IMG/VR virus record: IMGVR_UViG_3300047172_000014
Location: 1 to 47,172 of that record
Direction: 5' to 3' (one strand)
Length of the DNA: 47,172 nucleotides
Origin: a virus
This document shows, in pieces, positions 7,175 through 15,201 of the stretch (within the stretch, counting starts at the first letter, position 1; each line of letters starts with the position of its first letter). The notes beneath the pieces were generated by a model that was given only the letters and a program-made list of their open reading frames with translations, searched no databases and was not told the origin of the DNA. Both the position numbers and the translations under genes were made by a program.

Positions 7175-8214
7175 TGCAGTTAAAAGCGTTTCCTGGTGTT
7201 AAACTTGAAGAACAATTAGTAAATCAAGTTGGAAACCATTTTGAACTGAAAGATAAAGATTACTTTGGTGTTGAAGTGGAACTTGAAGGCTATAATATTA
7301 TCACAAAAGCGATCGATATTTACAAATATTGGTCGCCTCATAATGATAATTCTTTACGAGCTTTAAAGCCAAACTCTCAAGCCGTTGAGTACGTTTTGAC
7401 TAAGCCTTTAAATTTAGTTAAAACTCGAACGGCTGTCAGGGAACTTTACAAATTTCTAAACAGTCCAGATGTTAAAGTTGTTCCGTCTTACAGAACTTCA
7501 ATACATGTTCATGTAAACTGTTTAATGGAGACTGTACGAACAATTTCTAATTACATTACACTTTGTGTTATATTCGACGAGCTTTTCGTCTCTCAGAATG
7601 GTTCAACCCGAATTGGTAATAATTTTTGTCTCAGGTCTCGTGACGCTGAGGGACAGATCATCAATGCTATCTCTTCAATTAAGTCGTATGGTAATTTCAA
7701 CAACTTGCATTCAAAATATCGGTACAGTTCAGTTAATCTTGCTAGCCTCAATAAATATGGTACTATTGAGTTCAGATCTCTTGAATGTACAACAAATTAT
7801 AAAAGAGTTATCAACTGGATTGAACTTCTTCAGCAATTGAAGGAAAATGCACGAAACTACGCTGATCCTCGTGAAATTATTGCTGAATTCAGCCAATTAG
7901 GCGTTGTACAATTCACTATGAGGCATTTAAAGTCTTTTGCTTATAAGTACATTTTAGTTCCTGAGTTTGACGTTATGATTCACAATGGTATGAGGCTCGC
8001 TCAAGATTTTGCGTACTGCTCTGACTGGACACCTTATAAAATTGGTACCAGATCAACTATTAATCCTATGAACCCACCAGCACCTTTAACTTGGGATGAA
8101 CTTTTAGTGAATGCTCAACAACCTAACATTCAACCCGATTATCCTGAAATCGACCATAACGATTTTTTTGAAGAAGATGAGAATCTTGAAGAAGATGAAG
8201 AGTATAATGAATAA
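7171..8214 (+). CDS. Putative amidoligase (Amidoligase_2 type)
   Basis: The 347-residue protein has the core motifs of the amidoligase family: FGVEVELEGYN (Glu35, Glu37), HVHVNC (His112, His114, Asn116) and IEFRSLEC. These map to the glutamine-synthetase-like metal and nucleotide site. It is only distantly similar to the ligase at 5711, so the operon holds two separate COOH-NH2 ligases. The C-terminal 30 residues are strongly acidic (EEDENLEEDEEYNE), which could mediate docking. Either of the two ATG codons at 7171 and 7174 could be used. Confidence 0.85.
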   Translation: MMQLKAFPGVKLEEQLVNQVGNHFELKDKDYFGVEVELEGYNIITKAIDIYKYWSPHNDNSLRALKPNSQAVEYVLTKPLNLVKTRTAVRELYKFLNSPDVKVVPSYRTSIHVHVNCLMETVRTISNYITLCVIFDELFVSQNGSTRIGNNFCLRSRDAEGQIINAISSIKSYGNFNNLHSKYRYSSVNLASLNKYGTIEFRSLECTTNYKRVINWIELLQQLKENARNYADPREIIAEFSQLGVVQFTMRHLKSFAYKYILVPEFDVMIHNGMRLAQDFAYCSDWTPYKIGTRSTINPMNPPAPLTWDELLVNAQQPNIQPDYPEIDHNDFFEEDENLEEDEEYNE

Positions 8215-8944
8215 ACAAATTTGGATCTACACTGGTGGTCGCCTTTCAAATGGTGCTAAGGCTCTTTGCAGTTTTCCAGGATTCCTGCGATTAAAGTCTA
8301 ATAAATTTTATAAGGTTTTAGAAAAAGACATTGTTGTAAATTGGGGGGTTACATCACATTTTATGGTGGGGAAAAATATCAAAAACCTTTCATCTGAGGT
8401 AAAAATTGCTTGTAATAAGTTAGAAACTTTTAAAACTTTGGCATTTTCAAATATTAGTACAGTTGACTGGACAACTAAGCCTGAATTTGCTAAGAACTGG
8501 AATAGCACTGTTGTTGTTCGAAATAAGTTGACCGGCCACTCAGGTGACGGTATCGTGATTGTGGAAAAAGATGAGCCAATTCCAATTGCACCTCTTTACA
8601 CTCGATACATATACAAAGTGGTTGAATATCGTGTTCATGTTGTTAATGGAAAGGTAATTGACACCTGCAAGAAAATTCGTGATCCAGCTCGTACACCTAC
8701 AGATTGGAAAGTTAGATCACATAAGAATGGTTTTATATTCACTCGTAATAGTGTGATTCCTAATATCGGAAGAAATCAAATAGCTATTAACACTATTGAA
8801 GCTTTAGATTTAGATTTCGGTGCTGTTGACATTATAGAAGACAAAAACGGTAAATTTTATGTTCTCGAAGTAAACACCGCGCCGGGTCTTGAAGGTAAGA
8901 CCGTTGAACTGTACGCGGAGGCGTTTCGTGGTCTTGCCGTCTAA
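8207..8944 (+). CDS. ATP-grasp ligase (RimK-like)
   Basis: The 245-residue protein carries the ATP-grasp signature. The strand-and-loop RNKLTGHSGDGIVIV (about residues 105-119) forms the nucleotide lid, and the Mg-binding C-terminal motif is FGAVDIIED followed by VLEVNTAPGLEG. Enzymes of this fold activate a carboxylate as acyl phosphate and ligate an amine, thiol or amino acid. I chose ATG at 8207 (MNKQIWIYTGGR), which overlaps the amidoligase stop. The N-terminal pre-ATP-grasp domain is short. With the two amidoligases and two amidotransferases it suggests a peptide or amide product. Confidence 0.9.
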   Translation: MNKQIWIYTGGRLSNGAKALCSFPGFLRLKSNKFYKVLEKDIVVNWGVTSHFMVGKNIKNLSSEVKIACNKLETFKTLAFSNISTVDWTTKPEFAKNWNSTVVVRNKLTGHSGDGIVIVEKDEPIPIAPLYTRYIYKVVEYRVHVVNGKVIDTCKKIRDPARTPTDWKVRSHKNGFIFTRNSVIPNIGRNQIAINTIEALDLDFGAVDIIEDKNGKFYVLEVNTAPGLEGKTVELYAEAFRGLAV

Positions 8945-9275
8945 AGTCGCCCTCAGATTCAAAGGCGACATGACTTGGGCTCTCGAAAACAAACTTGTGT
9001 CTAAATTCAAGTTTGTAGTTGTTCGTAGAGCTGGCAGGGAATGGGTTGAAGTTGAAAAGTCTTACATACCTAAAAAGCGAGAAAAATCCAGTTTGTTTGA
9101 AGAAAAGAGTAACTATTTAATCAAGCGTTGTAATCACATCGTGAATTGCTTTGAAAATCCTGAAGCTAACCGCAAGACTATTCGAAAAAGACTCCATAAT
9201 CTTGCCCAAACTCTACCATACAGAGAAGCACTATTCGTCCACAATTGGAAAGATAGGTATTACAAAGATGATTGA
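8928..9275 (+). CDS. Basic protein of unknown function, 115 aa
   Basis: GTG at 8928 has a near-ideal ribosome site GGAGG (8917-8921) six bases upstream; this decides the start although the frame is open further back. It overlaps the ATP-grasp gene by 17 bases. The protein is highly basic (KKREKSSLFEEK, NRKTIRKRLHNL) and probably mostly helical in its second half. Nucleic-acid binding, or acting as an acceptor protein for the ligases, are both possible. No family is recognised. Confidence 0.75.
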   Translation: MVLPSKVALRFKGDMTWALENKLVSKFKFVVVRRAGREWVEVEKSYIPKKREKSSLFEEKSNYLIKRCNHIVNCFENPEANRKTIRKRLHNLAQTLPYREALFVHNWKDRYYKDD

Positions 9276-9281
9276 TTATTA

Positions 9282-9443
9282 ATGAGATGCGCTATTTGTG
9301 ACATTGACAGTGACACAGTTACACTAACTGAAGACTGTGCCAAGTGCCAGGAAGCTATTTTTGAATGTTTGATGGGTTACTCGTCTGTGGATGACAATCT
9401 TGAAAACACTCTACTCGAATCGGAATTCGACAATGACGGATGA
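9282..9443 (+). CDS. Small zinc-ribbon-like protein, 53 aa
   Basis: ATG at 9282 opens a 53-residue frame with MRCAICDIDSD and then EDCAKCQEAIFEC. The two CxxC pairs 14 residues apart form a classic zinc knuckle. The C-terminal half is acidic (SVDDNLENTLLESEFDND). It overlaps the next gene by 11 bases. Small zinc-ribbon proteins of this type are frequent in phages and may bind DNA or a protein partner. Confidence 0.65.
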   Translation: MRCAICDIDSDTVTLTEDCAKCQEAIFECLMGYSSVDDNLENTLLESEFDNDG

Positions 9444-9663
9444 TGTAAATGGAAGAAACAAAGATTTCTTTGGAGTCGGAGCCCCAATCAACATATATGA
9501 ATACTATTATCTTAAGGGCGACAAAGACTATTGGCCCTGCTGGGGCGCTGCATATGCTATGTGTTCTGAATGGTGTAAATCCCGAGGTTATGGCACGTTT
9601 GGCAATCCAACAACAGCTGGCAATGCGAGGATGACTGAGTACGAACGTGACCACAAACTCTAA
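9433..9663 (+). CDS. Protein of unknown function, 76 aa
   Basis: ATG at 9433 (MTDDVNGRNKDFFGVG) keeps an 11-base overlap with the upstream gene. The middle is aromatic and contains three Cys (YWPCWGAAYAMCSEWCKSRG). A second frame at 9449-9634 covers the same bases, but I prefer this one for its fit to both neighbours. It overlaps the HAD gene by 17 bases. Function unknown. Confidence 0.55.
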   Translation: MTDDVNGRNKDFFGVGAPINIYEYYYLKGDKDYWPCWGAAYAMCSEWCKSRGYGTFGNPTTAGNARMTEYERDHKL

Positions 9664-10117
9664 AATCATCTTTCTTGACATCGACGGCCCGATGATTCCT
9701 TATAGATGTATGTTTTTACCAGGCCAGACAATCCCTTGGTCTGTTTTTGACCCTGTTGCTGTCAGTCTGATCAATAATATTTGTCAGAGAACTGACGCTA
9801 AGATTGTCCTACACTCATCTTGGGTTCGTATTCTCGGAGGTGAGAACACATTTAATCATTGTATTTCTCAAGGTATCAACCCTGAATATTTTCATGACAC
9901 TGACCTTTATTGTAAAGATTTAAATTCTCGCTATAGTCGTATTGAAGACTGGTTAACACATCATCATGAAGTTGAAAAGTTTTGTATTATTGATGATGAA
10001 CCGCCTGAAGAAGGTGATGAATTTGAATTCAAATTTACACCACATCTTGTACTCGTTAATTATTATATTGGATTACTTTTTAAAGAATATAATGATATAC
10101 TTAGCAAACTGAAGTAG
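9647..10117 (+). CDS. HAD-superfamily-like phosphatase or phosphotransferase
   Basis: The 156-residue protein has HAD motif I, IFLDIDGPM (Asp11, Asp13), a motif II-type Ser in KIVLHSSW, and an acidic motif IV-like IIDDEPPEEGDE. The arrangement resembles the small HAD proteins found in phages, which act on phosphorylated nucleotides or nucleic-acid ends. GTG at 9647 is the start that fits best. It closes the accessory operon, so it might process a phosphorylated intermediate of the pathway or belong to nucleic-acid metabolism downstream. Confidence 0.75.
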   Translation: MTTNSKIIFLDIDGPMIPYRCMFLPGQTIPWSVFDPVAVSLINNICQRTDAKIVLHSSWVRILGGENTFNHCISQGINPEYFHDTDLYCKDLNSRYSRIEDWLTHHHEVEKFCIIDDEPPEEGDEFEFKFTPHLVLVNYYIGLLFKEYNDILSKLK

Positions 10118-10124
10118 GTTTGAA

Positions 10125-10355
10125 ATGCTATTAGCAGCAATCTACATAATCGGAGTTTTTAGTCTTAGTATTATTATAACATTTTTATCAAGGTCTAAAA
10201 CATTTAAAATTCGCAATCTTGATGATGCAAATATATTTATGATATGTTTCTTTTGGCCGCTGTTTCTAACAATTCTATTATCTGTGATTCTATATAAATT
10301 ATCTTACATATTAGGAGATTACTTTTTCAATAAACATGTAAGAAAGAAGGTGTGA
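10125..10355 (+). CDS. Two-span membrane protein, 76 aa
   Basis: ATG at 10125 follows the previous stop by seven bases. Residues about 2-21 (LLAAIYIIGVFSLSIIITFL) and about 37-58 (IFMICFFWPLFLTILLSVIL) are hydrophobic, separated by a basic loop, with a basic C-terminus (FFNKHVRKKV). It predicts a small inner-membrane protein with two spans. Function unknown. Its stop lies one base upstream of an unusual ATT start for the next gene. Confidence 0.7.
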   Translation: MLLAAIYIIGVFSLSIIITFLSRSKTFKIRNLDDANIFMICFFWPLFLTILLSVILYKLSYILGDYFFNKHVRKKV

Positions 10356-10356
10356 T

Positions 10357-10884
10357 ATTTCTAAAACATGGGTTGCAGCTGATCATCACTTTGGACATAG
10401 TAATATTCTTACTTTTAAAGACAATGACGGCAATCTTATTCGGGGTTCTGTCTTTAAAGACATAGAGGAGCATGACAATGAACTGGTTGAAAGACACAAT
10501 GCAATCGTTGATAACATGGATCGAGTATATATTTTGGGTGACGTTGCTATTAACCGTCGTAGCATCAGCTGCGTCAGCCGTCTCAACGGGCGTTTAGTTT
10601 TAGTTAAAGGTAACCATGACATTTTTAAAATTAACGACTATCTTCCTTTTTTCGACGACATTCGATCGTGTGTTGTTCAAAAAGACGCCGAAGGTAATAA
10701 AGTAATCTTAAGCCATATCCCCATCCATCCCGACTGTCTGGGTCGGTTTGGTACAAATATTCATGGACATCTTCATCAGAATAAACTCGATGATTCGAAC
10801 TATGTATGTGTAAGTCTGGAACACATCAGTTATGCCCCTATCGAACTACATGAAGCACTTAAGTTGCGAGGAGTGCGGGTCTAG
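10357..10884 (+). CDS. Calcineurin-like metallophosphoesterase with an apparent ATT start
   Basis: The 175-residue frame holds every metal-binding motif in order: ADHHFGH (Asp9, His11), ILGDVA (Asp62), KGNHD (85-88), SHIPIH and IHGHLH. Such enzymes hydrolyse phosphodiesters or phosphomonoesters with two metals. The first motif lies upstream of the first ATG (10516), so the gene must start earlier. Between the in-frame stop at 10339 and motif I there is no ATG, GTG, TTG or CTG. ATT at 10357 sits six bases after AAGAAGG (10344-10350) and right after the upstream stop, so I take it as the start. It overlaps the primase gene by up to 53 bases. Confidence 0.85.
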   Translation: MSKTWVAADHHFGHSNILTFKDNDGNLIRGSVFKDIEEHDNELVERHNAIVDNMDRVYILGDVAINRRSISCVSRLNGRLVLVKGNHDIFKINDYLPFFDDIRSCVVQKDAEGNKVILSHIPIHPDCLGRFGTNIHGHLHQNKLDDSNYVCVSLEHISYAPIELHEALKLRGVRV

Positions 10885-12463
10885 CGATGCTAATAGTCTG
10901 TACGATGACGGACATACACATTGTTTCAGCTGCGGAATAACGAAATTTCTTAATCAAAAGAGGAATAGTACGACGACAAGTACACTCACACCTATCAATT
11001 TCAAACAAATTAATACACTTCTTGATAGACATATTTCAAAGTCAAGTGCTGAAAAATATCAAATATGGAGAGATCCTGAAAATGGCACGACATATTTTCC
11101 GTACTACGAAGGGGATGGACGGACACACTTTTCTAATAAGGTGCGATACTCAGACAAGAAATTTTCTGTTGAAGGAGACATTGCACATTCTGGGCTATTT
11201 GGACAGCAACTTTTTCCTCCAGGAAGTGCGAAATTCATCACCCTCGTTGAAGGTGAGTATGACGCTCCAGCGGCATATGAGCTCATGGGGTCGCGGTGGC
11301 CTGTCGTCTCTGTCCGAAACGGAGCTGATGGAGCTGCTCGTGATGTCGCGTACTGTTTTGAATACCTTAACTCGTTCCCAAACATCGTCATCTGTTTCGA
11401 CAAGGATGAGCCAAAAGTAAATGAGAAGACTGGTCAAATCCGTTATCCGGGACAGGAAGCGGCCATCACCGTGGCTGGAATGTTCCCCATCGGAAAGGTC
11501 AAGATTCTTACTCTTGCAGAAGGCAAAGACCCGAACGAGTATCTTAAGGCTGGTAAACGCGAAGCCTTTAATCGTGAGTGGTGGAGCGCACCAGTATTTA
11601 CACCTTCTGGTCTTAAGCTTGGCCGTGAAATGTGGGACGAAATCAGCACACCCAAAAATTATGATACCATACCATATCCTTGGAATGGACTTAACAGTCA
11701 GACTTATGGGATCAGGTTGTCTGAGCTTGTCGTTGTCACAGCGGAGACTGGTGTTGGGAAAACTTCGATCCTCAAAGAGATTGAGTTTCACATCCTAAAA
11801 ACTAAACCTGAGGCTGGTATTGGACTTCTTCATCTTGAAGAGCCCAACTCGGACACCGCTTTAGGTTTAATGTCAATTGAAGCAAACCGACCTCTTCACC
11901 TCCCTGACGTCCGAGAAGGAACATCCAAGGAGGAGTTGCGTGATTTCTTTGATGCTATCATTAATACCGATAAGCTTGTTATCTATGATCATTTTGGAAG
12001 TAATTCAATCCAAGAGATCCTTAATAAGGTTCGTCATATGCACAATCTTGGTTGCAATTATATTATCCTTGATCACCTTTCTATCGTGGTGTCAGATCAG
12101 TCTGGAGACGAACGAAAGCAACTGGACGAAATTGCTACAAAGCTCAAGACATTGTGCATGGAGCTCAATATTGCAGTAATCGCTGTTATTCATCTCAACA
12201 GACAGGGCCAAATTAGGGGCACTGCTGGTGTTGAACAGCTGGCTAACATAGTACTCAAGCTACATAGAGAACGCCTCTCAGAAGACCCCTGGAGGCGCAA
12301 CGTGACGAAGGTTATCGTCGAGAAGAACCGTTTCTGTGGTCGTACAGGCCCAGGTGCATATTTACATTACAACGAGTTCACAGGTCGTCTCAATGAACTA
12401 ACAGAAGAGCAGGTAAAAGCGTACAATCAAGGTCTTAGCGCTGATGTTGAGGTTTGGGCATAA
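10832..12463 (+). CDS. T7 gp4-like DNA primase-helicase
   Basis: The 543-residue protein combines an N-terminal zinc ribbon (CEECGSSDANSLYDDGHTHC, then FSCG), a TOPRIM region (VEGEYDAPAA, then ICFDKDEP) and a RecA-type DnaB/gp4 helicase. The helicase has Walker A TAETGVGKTS (Lys310) and Walker B YIILDHLSIV, followed by the HLNRQGQIRGTAG arginine-loop region. It would unwind DNA and make primers at the fork for the polymerase that follows. The start may be ATG 10832 or ATG 10850; neither has a good ribosome site, and both overlap the phosphoesterase. Confidence 0.95.
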   Translation: MPLSNYMKHLSCEECGSSDANSLYDDGHTHCFSCGITKFLNQKRNSTTTSTLTPINFKQINTLLDRHISKSSAEKYQIWRDPENGTTYFPYYEGDGRTHFSNKVRYSDKKFSVEGDIAHSGLFGQQLFPPGSAKFITLVEGEYDAPAAYELMGSRWPVVSVRNGADGAARDVAYCFEYLNSFPNIVICFDKDEPKVNEKTGQIRYPGQEAAITVAGMFPIGKVKILTLAEGKDPNEYLKAGKREAFNREWWSAPVFTPSGLKLGREMWDEISTPKNYDTIPYPWNGLNSQTYGIRLSELVVVTAETGVGKTSILKEIEFHILKTKPEAGIGLLHLEEPNSDTALGLMSIEANRPLHLPDVREGTSKEELRDFFDAIINTDKLVIYDHFGSNSIQEILNKVRHMHNLGCNYIILDHLSIVVSDQSGDERKQLDEIATKLKTLCMELNIAVIAVIHLNRQGQIRGTAGVEQLANIVLKLHRERLSEDPWRRNVTKVIVEKNRFCGRTGPGAYLHYNEFTGRLNELTEEQVKAYNQGLSADVEVWA

Positions 12464-14341
12464 TTGAAGTATCTACCGACACTTGATCAATTTCATAATT
12501 ATTGGTATGTCGATCTTGAAACTGAACTAATCCCCAAGGCTGGCGTCAAACACATCAAAAAGATCTGGATGATGTGTGTGTCCCGGTTAGACTCTAACGA
12601 TGTAAGGTCACTAGTTGGTCACGAAGCCATATCTGAATGGATTAAACAGAATGTTACGGAAGAGACTAAATTGGTGGGGCATAACGCTCTTAGCTTTGAT
12701 GTTATTGTCCTCAACAGTGTCCTTGATTGTGTTATCCCTCTATCTCAAGTGGTTGACACACTCGTTCTGTCTTATCTTTACGATCCTGGGATGCCGGGTG
12801 GGCACTCACTAGAAGCCTGGGGCGAACGTCTAAAAGACCTTAAAGGTAAGTTTAACGACTTCTCAAGTTACTCACTTGAAATGGACAAGTATTGCCAACA
12901 AGACGTAAGGCTCGGCAAGAAAGTCTTTAAGGCTCTTGTGGCTCGTCTTCGTAAGATAGGTGTTACAGAGCTTGCTTGTGAGATCGAACACGACATTCGT
13001 GTGGTTATTGACGAACAACAAGACAACGGTTGGTACTTTGACATACCGAAAGCTCAAACCCTTTTATCTGAACTACGTGCTCGTCAAGTTGAACTCGAAG
13101 GACCTATTAGAGAACTTTTTCCTCCACATCTTGTTCCCTGCGGAACTTACAAAAGACGGAAGAAAAAAGATGGAACTGAGTTTTCATCCTATGAAAAACA
13201 TCTTCAAGAATTTTCCGAGATTCACGAAAATGACGACGGAACGTACACAGTTTATGACTATCAGGAATTTAACATTGGTTCGCCTAAACAGCGGCTAGAA
13301 CGTCTTTTAGAACTTGGGTGGAAACCTGTTACATTCAACGCTGTAACTGACGCAGCAAAAGCTCGTGGTGAGAAACAAGGTTCACCTAAAGTTGATGAAG
13401 AAAGTATTTTAGCGTACGCAGAAGAAAGTAATCAACCTACTGTAAAGACCATTGCTGAGTGGCTTGTTCTTCAAGGTCGTGCAACAATGGTTGAAGGTTG
13501 GTTAAACAATGTTAATTATGATGATCACTGTATGCACGGTAAAGTGTTAACCTGTGCTGCAACAACCCGTCGAATGATACACAGTAGTCCGAACACAGCC
13601 AACATTCCGAAAGCTAAGGCTAAAGTTCCATATGGCATTCGTTGTAGGAAGCTTTGGACTGTTCGTCCCGGTCGAGTACAGGTTGGTGGTGACGCTAATG
13701 GTTTAGAAATGCGGATGTTCGCTGAGTATCTTGCAACAGATGAAGCAATCAAGCTTTTTACTGAAGGCGATCCGCATATAAATAATACTCGTAACCTTGG
13801 CCTTCCTGACCATATGCGTGATCTTACTGTAAAGAATGGCTTTTATGCGTATCTTTACGGTGCTGGTGATCCAAAGCTCGGTAAAACACTTAAACCTGAA
13901 TTACAGGGACGAGAAGCGGGTGAGTATGGTAAGTGGGCTCGAAGTGTTCTTGAACAAGGAACACCCGGACTTGCTAAGTTAATCGCTGACATTGAAGACG
14001 AGTTCAACCATAACGGTGGTGTCTTAAAAACTATTGACGGCGGGTTTGTCCGCTGTAATGCTAAAAGCGCTGCGCTTAATTACAAATTGCAAAGTGCTGG
14101 TGCAATTGTCATGAAAAAAGCTGCTATTATAGCTAGACAGAAGTTTATCGAATTTGGTCTAGACGCTTTACTAATAGGTACTATTCATGATGAAAATCAG
14201 TACGATGTTTTGCCAGAACATGCACAGCAAGTTGGTGAAGTTTATGTTCAGTCTATCCGGGACGCCGGGATAGCACTTGGTTTTAAGTGTCCGCTCGACG
14301 GAGCATTCAAAATTGGAGCTAATTGGGCAGAATGCCACTGA
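12464..14341 (+). CDS. Family A DNA polymerase, T7-like
   Basis: The 625-residue protein has an N-terminal 3'-5' exonuclease domain (VDLETE with Asp17 and Glu19; LVGHNALSFD; YCQQDVRLG). The polymerase domain has motif A GGDANGLEMRM (Asp410), motif B KNGFYAYLYG (Lys457-Gly466) and motif C IHDEN (His575, Asp576, Glu577). It is slightly shorter than T7 gp5 (704 residues). TTG at 12464 directly follows the primase stop (TAATTG). No separate RNA polymerase gene is seen, unlike T7. Confidence 0.96.
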   Translation: MKYLPTLDQFHNYWYVDLETELIPKAGVKHIKKIWMMCVSRLDSNDVRSLVGHEAISEWIKQNVTEETKLVGHNALSFDVIVLNSVLDCVIPLSQVVDTLVLSYLYDPGMPGGHSLEAWGERLKDLKGKFNDFSSYSLEMDKYCQQDVRLGKKVFKALVARLRKIGVTELACEIEHDIRVVIDEQQDNGWYFDIPKAQTLLSELRARQVELEGPIRELFPPHLVPCGTYKRRKKKDGTEFSSYEKHLQEFSEIHENDDGTYTVYDYQEFNIGSPKQRLERLLELGWKPVTFNAVTDAAKARGEKQGSPKVDEESILAYAEESNQPTVKTIAEWLVLQGRATMVEGWLNNVNYDDHCMHGKVLTCAATTRRMIHSSPNTANIPKAKAKVPYGIRCRKLWTVRPGRVQVGGDANGLEMRMFAEYLATDEAIKLFTEGDPHINNTRNLGLPDHMRDLTVKNGFYAYLYGAGDPKLGKTLKPELQGREAGEYGKWARSVLEQGTPGLAKLIADIEDEFNHNGGVLKTIDGGFVRCNAKSAALNYKLQSAGAIVMKKAAIIARQKFIEFGLDALLIGTIHDENQYDVLPEHAQQVGEVYVQSIRDAGIALGFKCPLDGAFKIGANWAECH

Positions 14342-14397
14342 TAGTGATAATCATAATTATATGGGTACTTTGTGCCATCAGCACGGACTGTTCGTAA
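14332..14397 (+). CDS. Possible 21-residue hydrophobic peptide
   Basis: An overlapping frame starts at ATG 14332 inside the polymerase 3' end and ends TAATG at 14395-14399, coupled to the start I favour for the MazG-like gene. It would encode MPLIVIIIIIWVLCAISTDC plus one serine, a membrane peptide. It may be no more than a coincidence of an ATA/ATT-rich spacer; the coupling is the only support. Confidence 0.2.
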   Translation: MPLIVIIIIIWVLCAISTDCS

Positions 14398-14591
14398 TGA
14401 GTCCTGATCATCTACCTATGACAAAAGACCTCAAGTTAGATCATTTAATCGAGGAAGCAAGTGAAGTGATTAAGGCTGCCATTAAAATTAAACGTTTTGG
14501 AGCCACAAAAACTAACCTTCGCAACCTTCGTGAAGAGGTACTTGACGTTAGGACCGCCTACAAGCGTTATATTAAACATCCGGCGGGGTGA
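14397..14591 (+). CDS. MazG-like nucleotide pyrophosphohydrolase, short form
   Basis: The key segment LIEEASEVIKAAIKIKRFG followed by LREEVLDV matches the EExxE...ExxD helical motif of all-alpha NTP pyrophosphohydrolases (MazG/dUTPase-like). Those enzymes hydrolyse NTPs or dNTPs to monophosphates with Mg. Starting at ATG 14397 the protein has 64 residues, about one four-helix-bundle half, and would need to dimerise. ATG 14361 would add 12 residues. It ends at the divergent promoter region. Confidence 0.72.
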   Translation: MSPDHLPMTKDLKLDHLIEEASEVIKAAIKIKRFGATKTNLRNLREEVLDVRTAYKRYIKHPAG

Positions 14592-14620
14592 TCATTTACT
14601 ATCCTATTTACCAACCTTAT
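14582..14620 (-). repeat. Inverted repeat copy 2 at the divergent promoter region
   Basis: Read leftward, 14620-14595 is identical to 2402-2427 (26 of 26 bases), and similarity weakens down to 14582. As in copy 1, it begins 6-8 bases after a -10 hexamer, here TATTAT on the minus strand. The end of the MazG-like gene overlaps its degenerate part. An operator or a shared leader element is plausible. Confidence 0.8.
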
Positions 14621-14626
14621 AAGAAT

Positions 14627-14654
14627 ATAATAACACAGAAATAAATTCTGTCAA
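14627..14654 (-). promoter_or_regulatory. Leftward sigma70-type promoter, antisense to the polymerase gene
   Basis: On the minus strand: a perfect TTGACA (14654-14649), a 16-base spacer and TATTAT (14632-14627). Transcription would begin near 14620, at the first base of the inverted repeat, and run leftward into the MazG-like and polymerase genes, where I see no leftward gene. The -35 overlaps a small palindrome ACAGAA-ATAAA-TTCTGT (14636-14652). Confidence 0.6.
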
Positions 14655-14669
14655 GTTTACCAAATTTAG

Positions 14670-14697
14670 TTGACATATAATCCCAATGTGGTATTAT
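14670..14697 (+). promoter_or_regulatory. Rightward sigma70-type promoter for the SSB-RNR gene block
   Basis: TTGACA (14670-14675), a 16-base spacer and TATTAT (14692-14697), followed by an AT-rich leader to the gene at 14761. Its -35 faces the leftward -35 at 14649-14654 across only 15 bases. It is the only clear promoter in the 169-base gap 14592-14760; the rest of the gap holds the inverted repeat and the leader. Confidence 0.65.
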
Positions 14698-14760
14698 ATA
14701 GTATAGTTGAGTACAATGAACACAAACAACAAAGACAAGAAACGGAAGAAATAAGAACGA

Positions 14761-15201
14761 ATGCTAATTCAAGGCAAGGCTAAGTGGGCTAAGGTACTTG
14801 GTGATCCGTCCTGGGGTTATGAGAATAAGTTCAAGGAATGGTCTATCGATGTTTATATCGATGAAGACACAGTTAAAAAGCTGGTCAACGAAGGCCTTAA
14901 AGAAAAGATTAAGGACAAAGGTAACGGCAAGTACATTACGTTTAAGCGTAAAGAATTGAAAGCTGACGGTTCTCTTAATCAGCCTATTCGTGTTGTTGAC
15001 CATCATGGGGAACCGTGGGACGTCAAGAAAAAGATCGGTAACGGTAGCACAGTTAATATTAATTTTGTGATCAATGAGTACAAGCCTAAGCAATTTGCCG
15101 TAAATATTCTCTCTATGCAGGTTTGGGACTATGTGCCCTACGAGGGCGGGGAATTCCCCACACGTGAAGACAATGAAGATTGGAGCAAGGACGCAGAATG
15201 A
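14761..15201 (+). CDS. Probable single-stranded DNA-binding protein
   Basis: The 146-residue protein has the layout of phage OB-fold ssDNA-binding proteins such as T7 gp2.5. There are alternating basic and aromatic strands (KWAKVLGDPSWGYENKFKEW; NGKYITFKRKE), a WDVKKKIGNGSTVNINF strand and an acidic tail (TREDNEDWSKDAE), the usual site for contacting polymerase and helicase. It sits among replication genes behind its own promoter. The call rests on architecture and position rather than a sharp motif. Confidence 0.75.
   Translation: MLIQGKAKWAKVLGDPSWGYENKFKEWSIDVYIDEDTVKKLVNEGLKEKIKDKGNGKYITFKRKELKADGSLNQPIRVVDHHGEPWDVKKKIGNGSTVNINFVINEYKPKQFAVNILSMQVWDYVPYEGGEFPTREDNEDWSKDAE

Noticed and set aside
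2402-14620. Invertible 12-kb segment or transposon bounded by the inverted repeats
   Set aside because: No recombinase or transposase lies inside or nearby; shared promoter/leader elements explain the repeats better.
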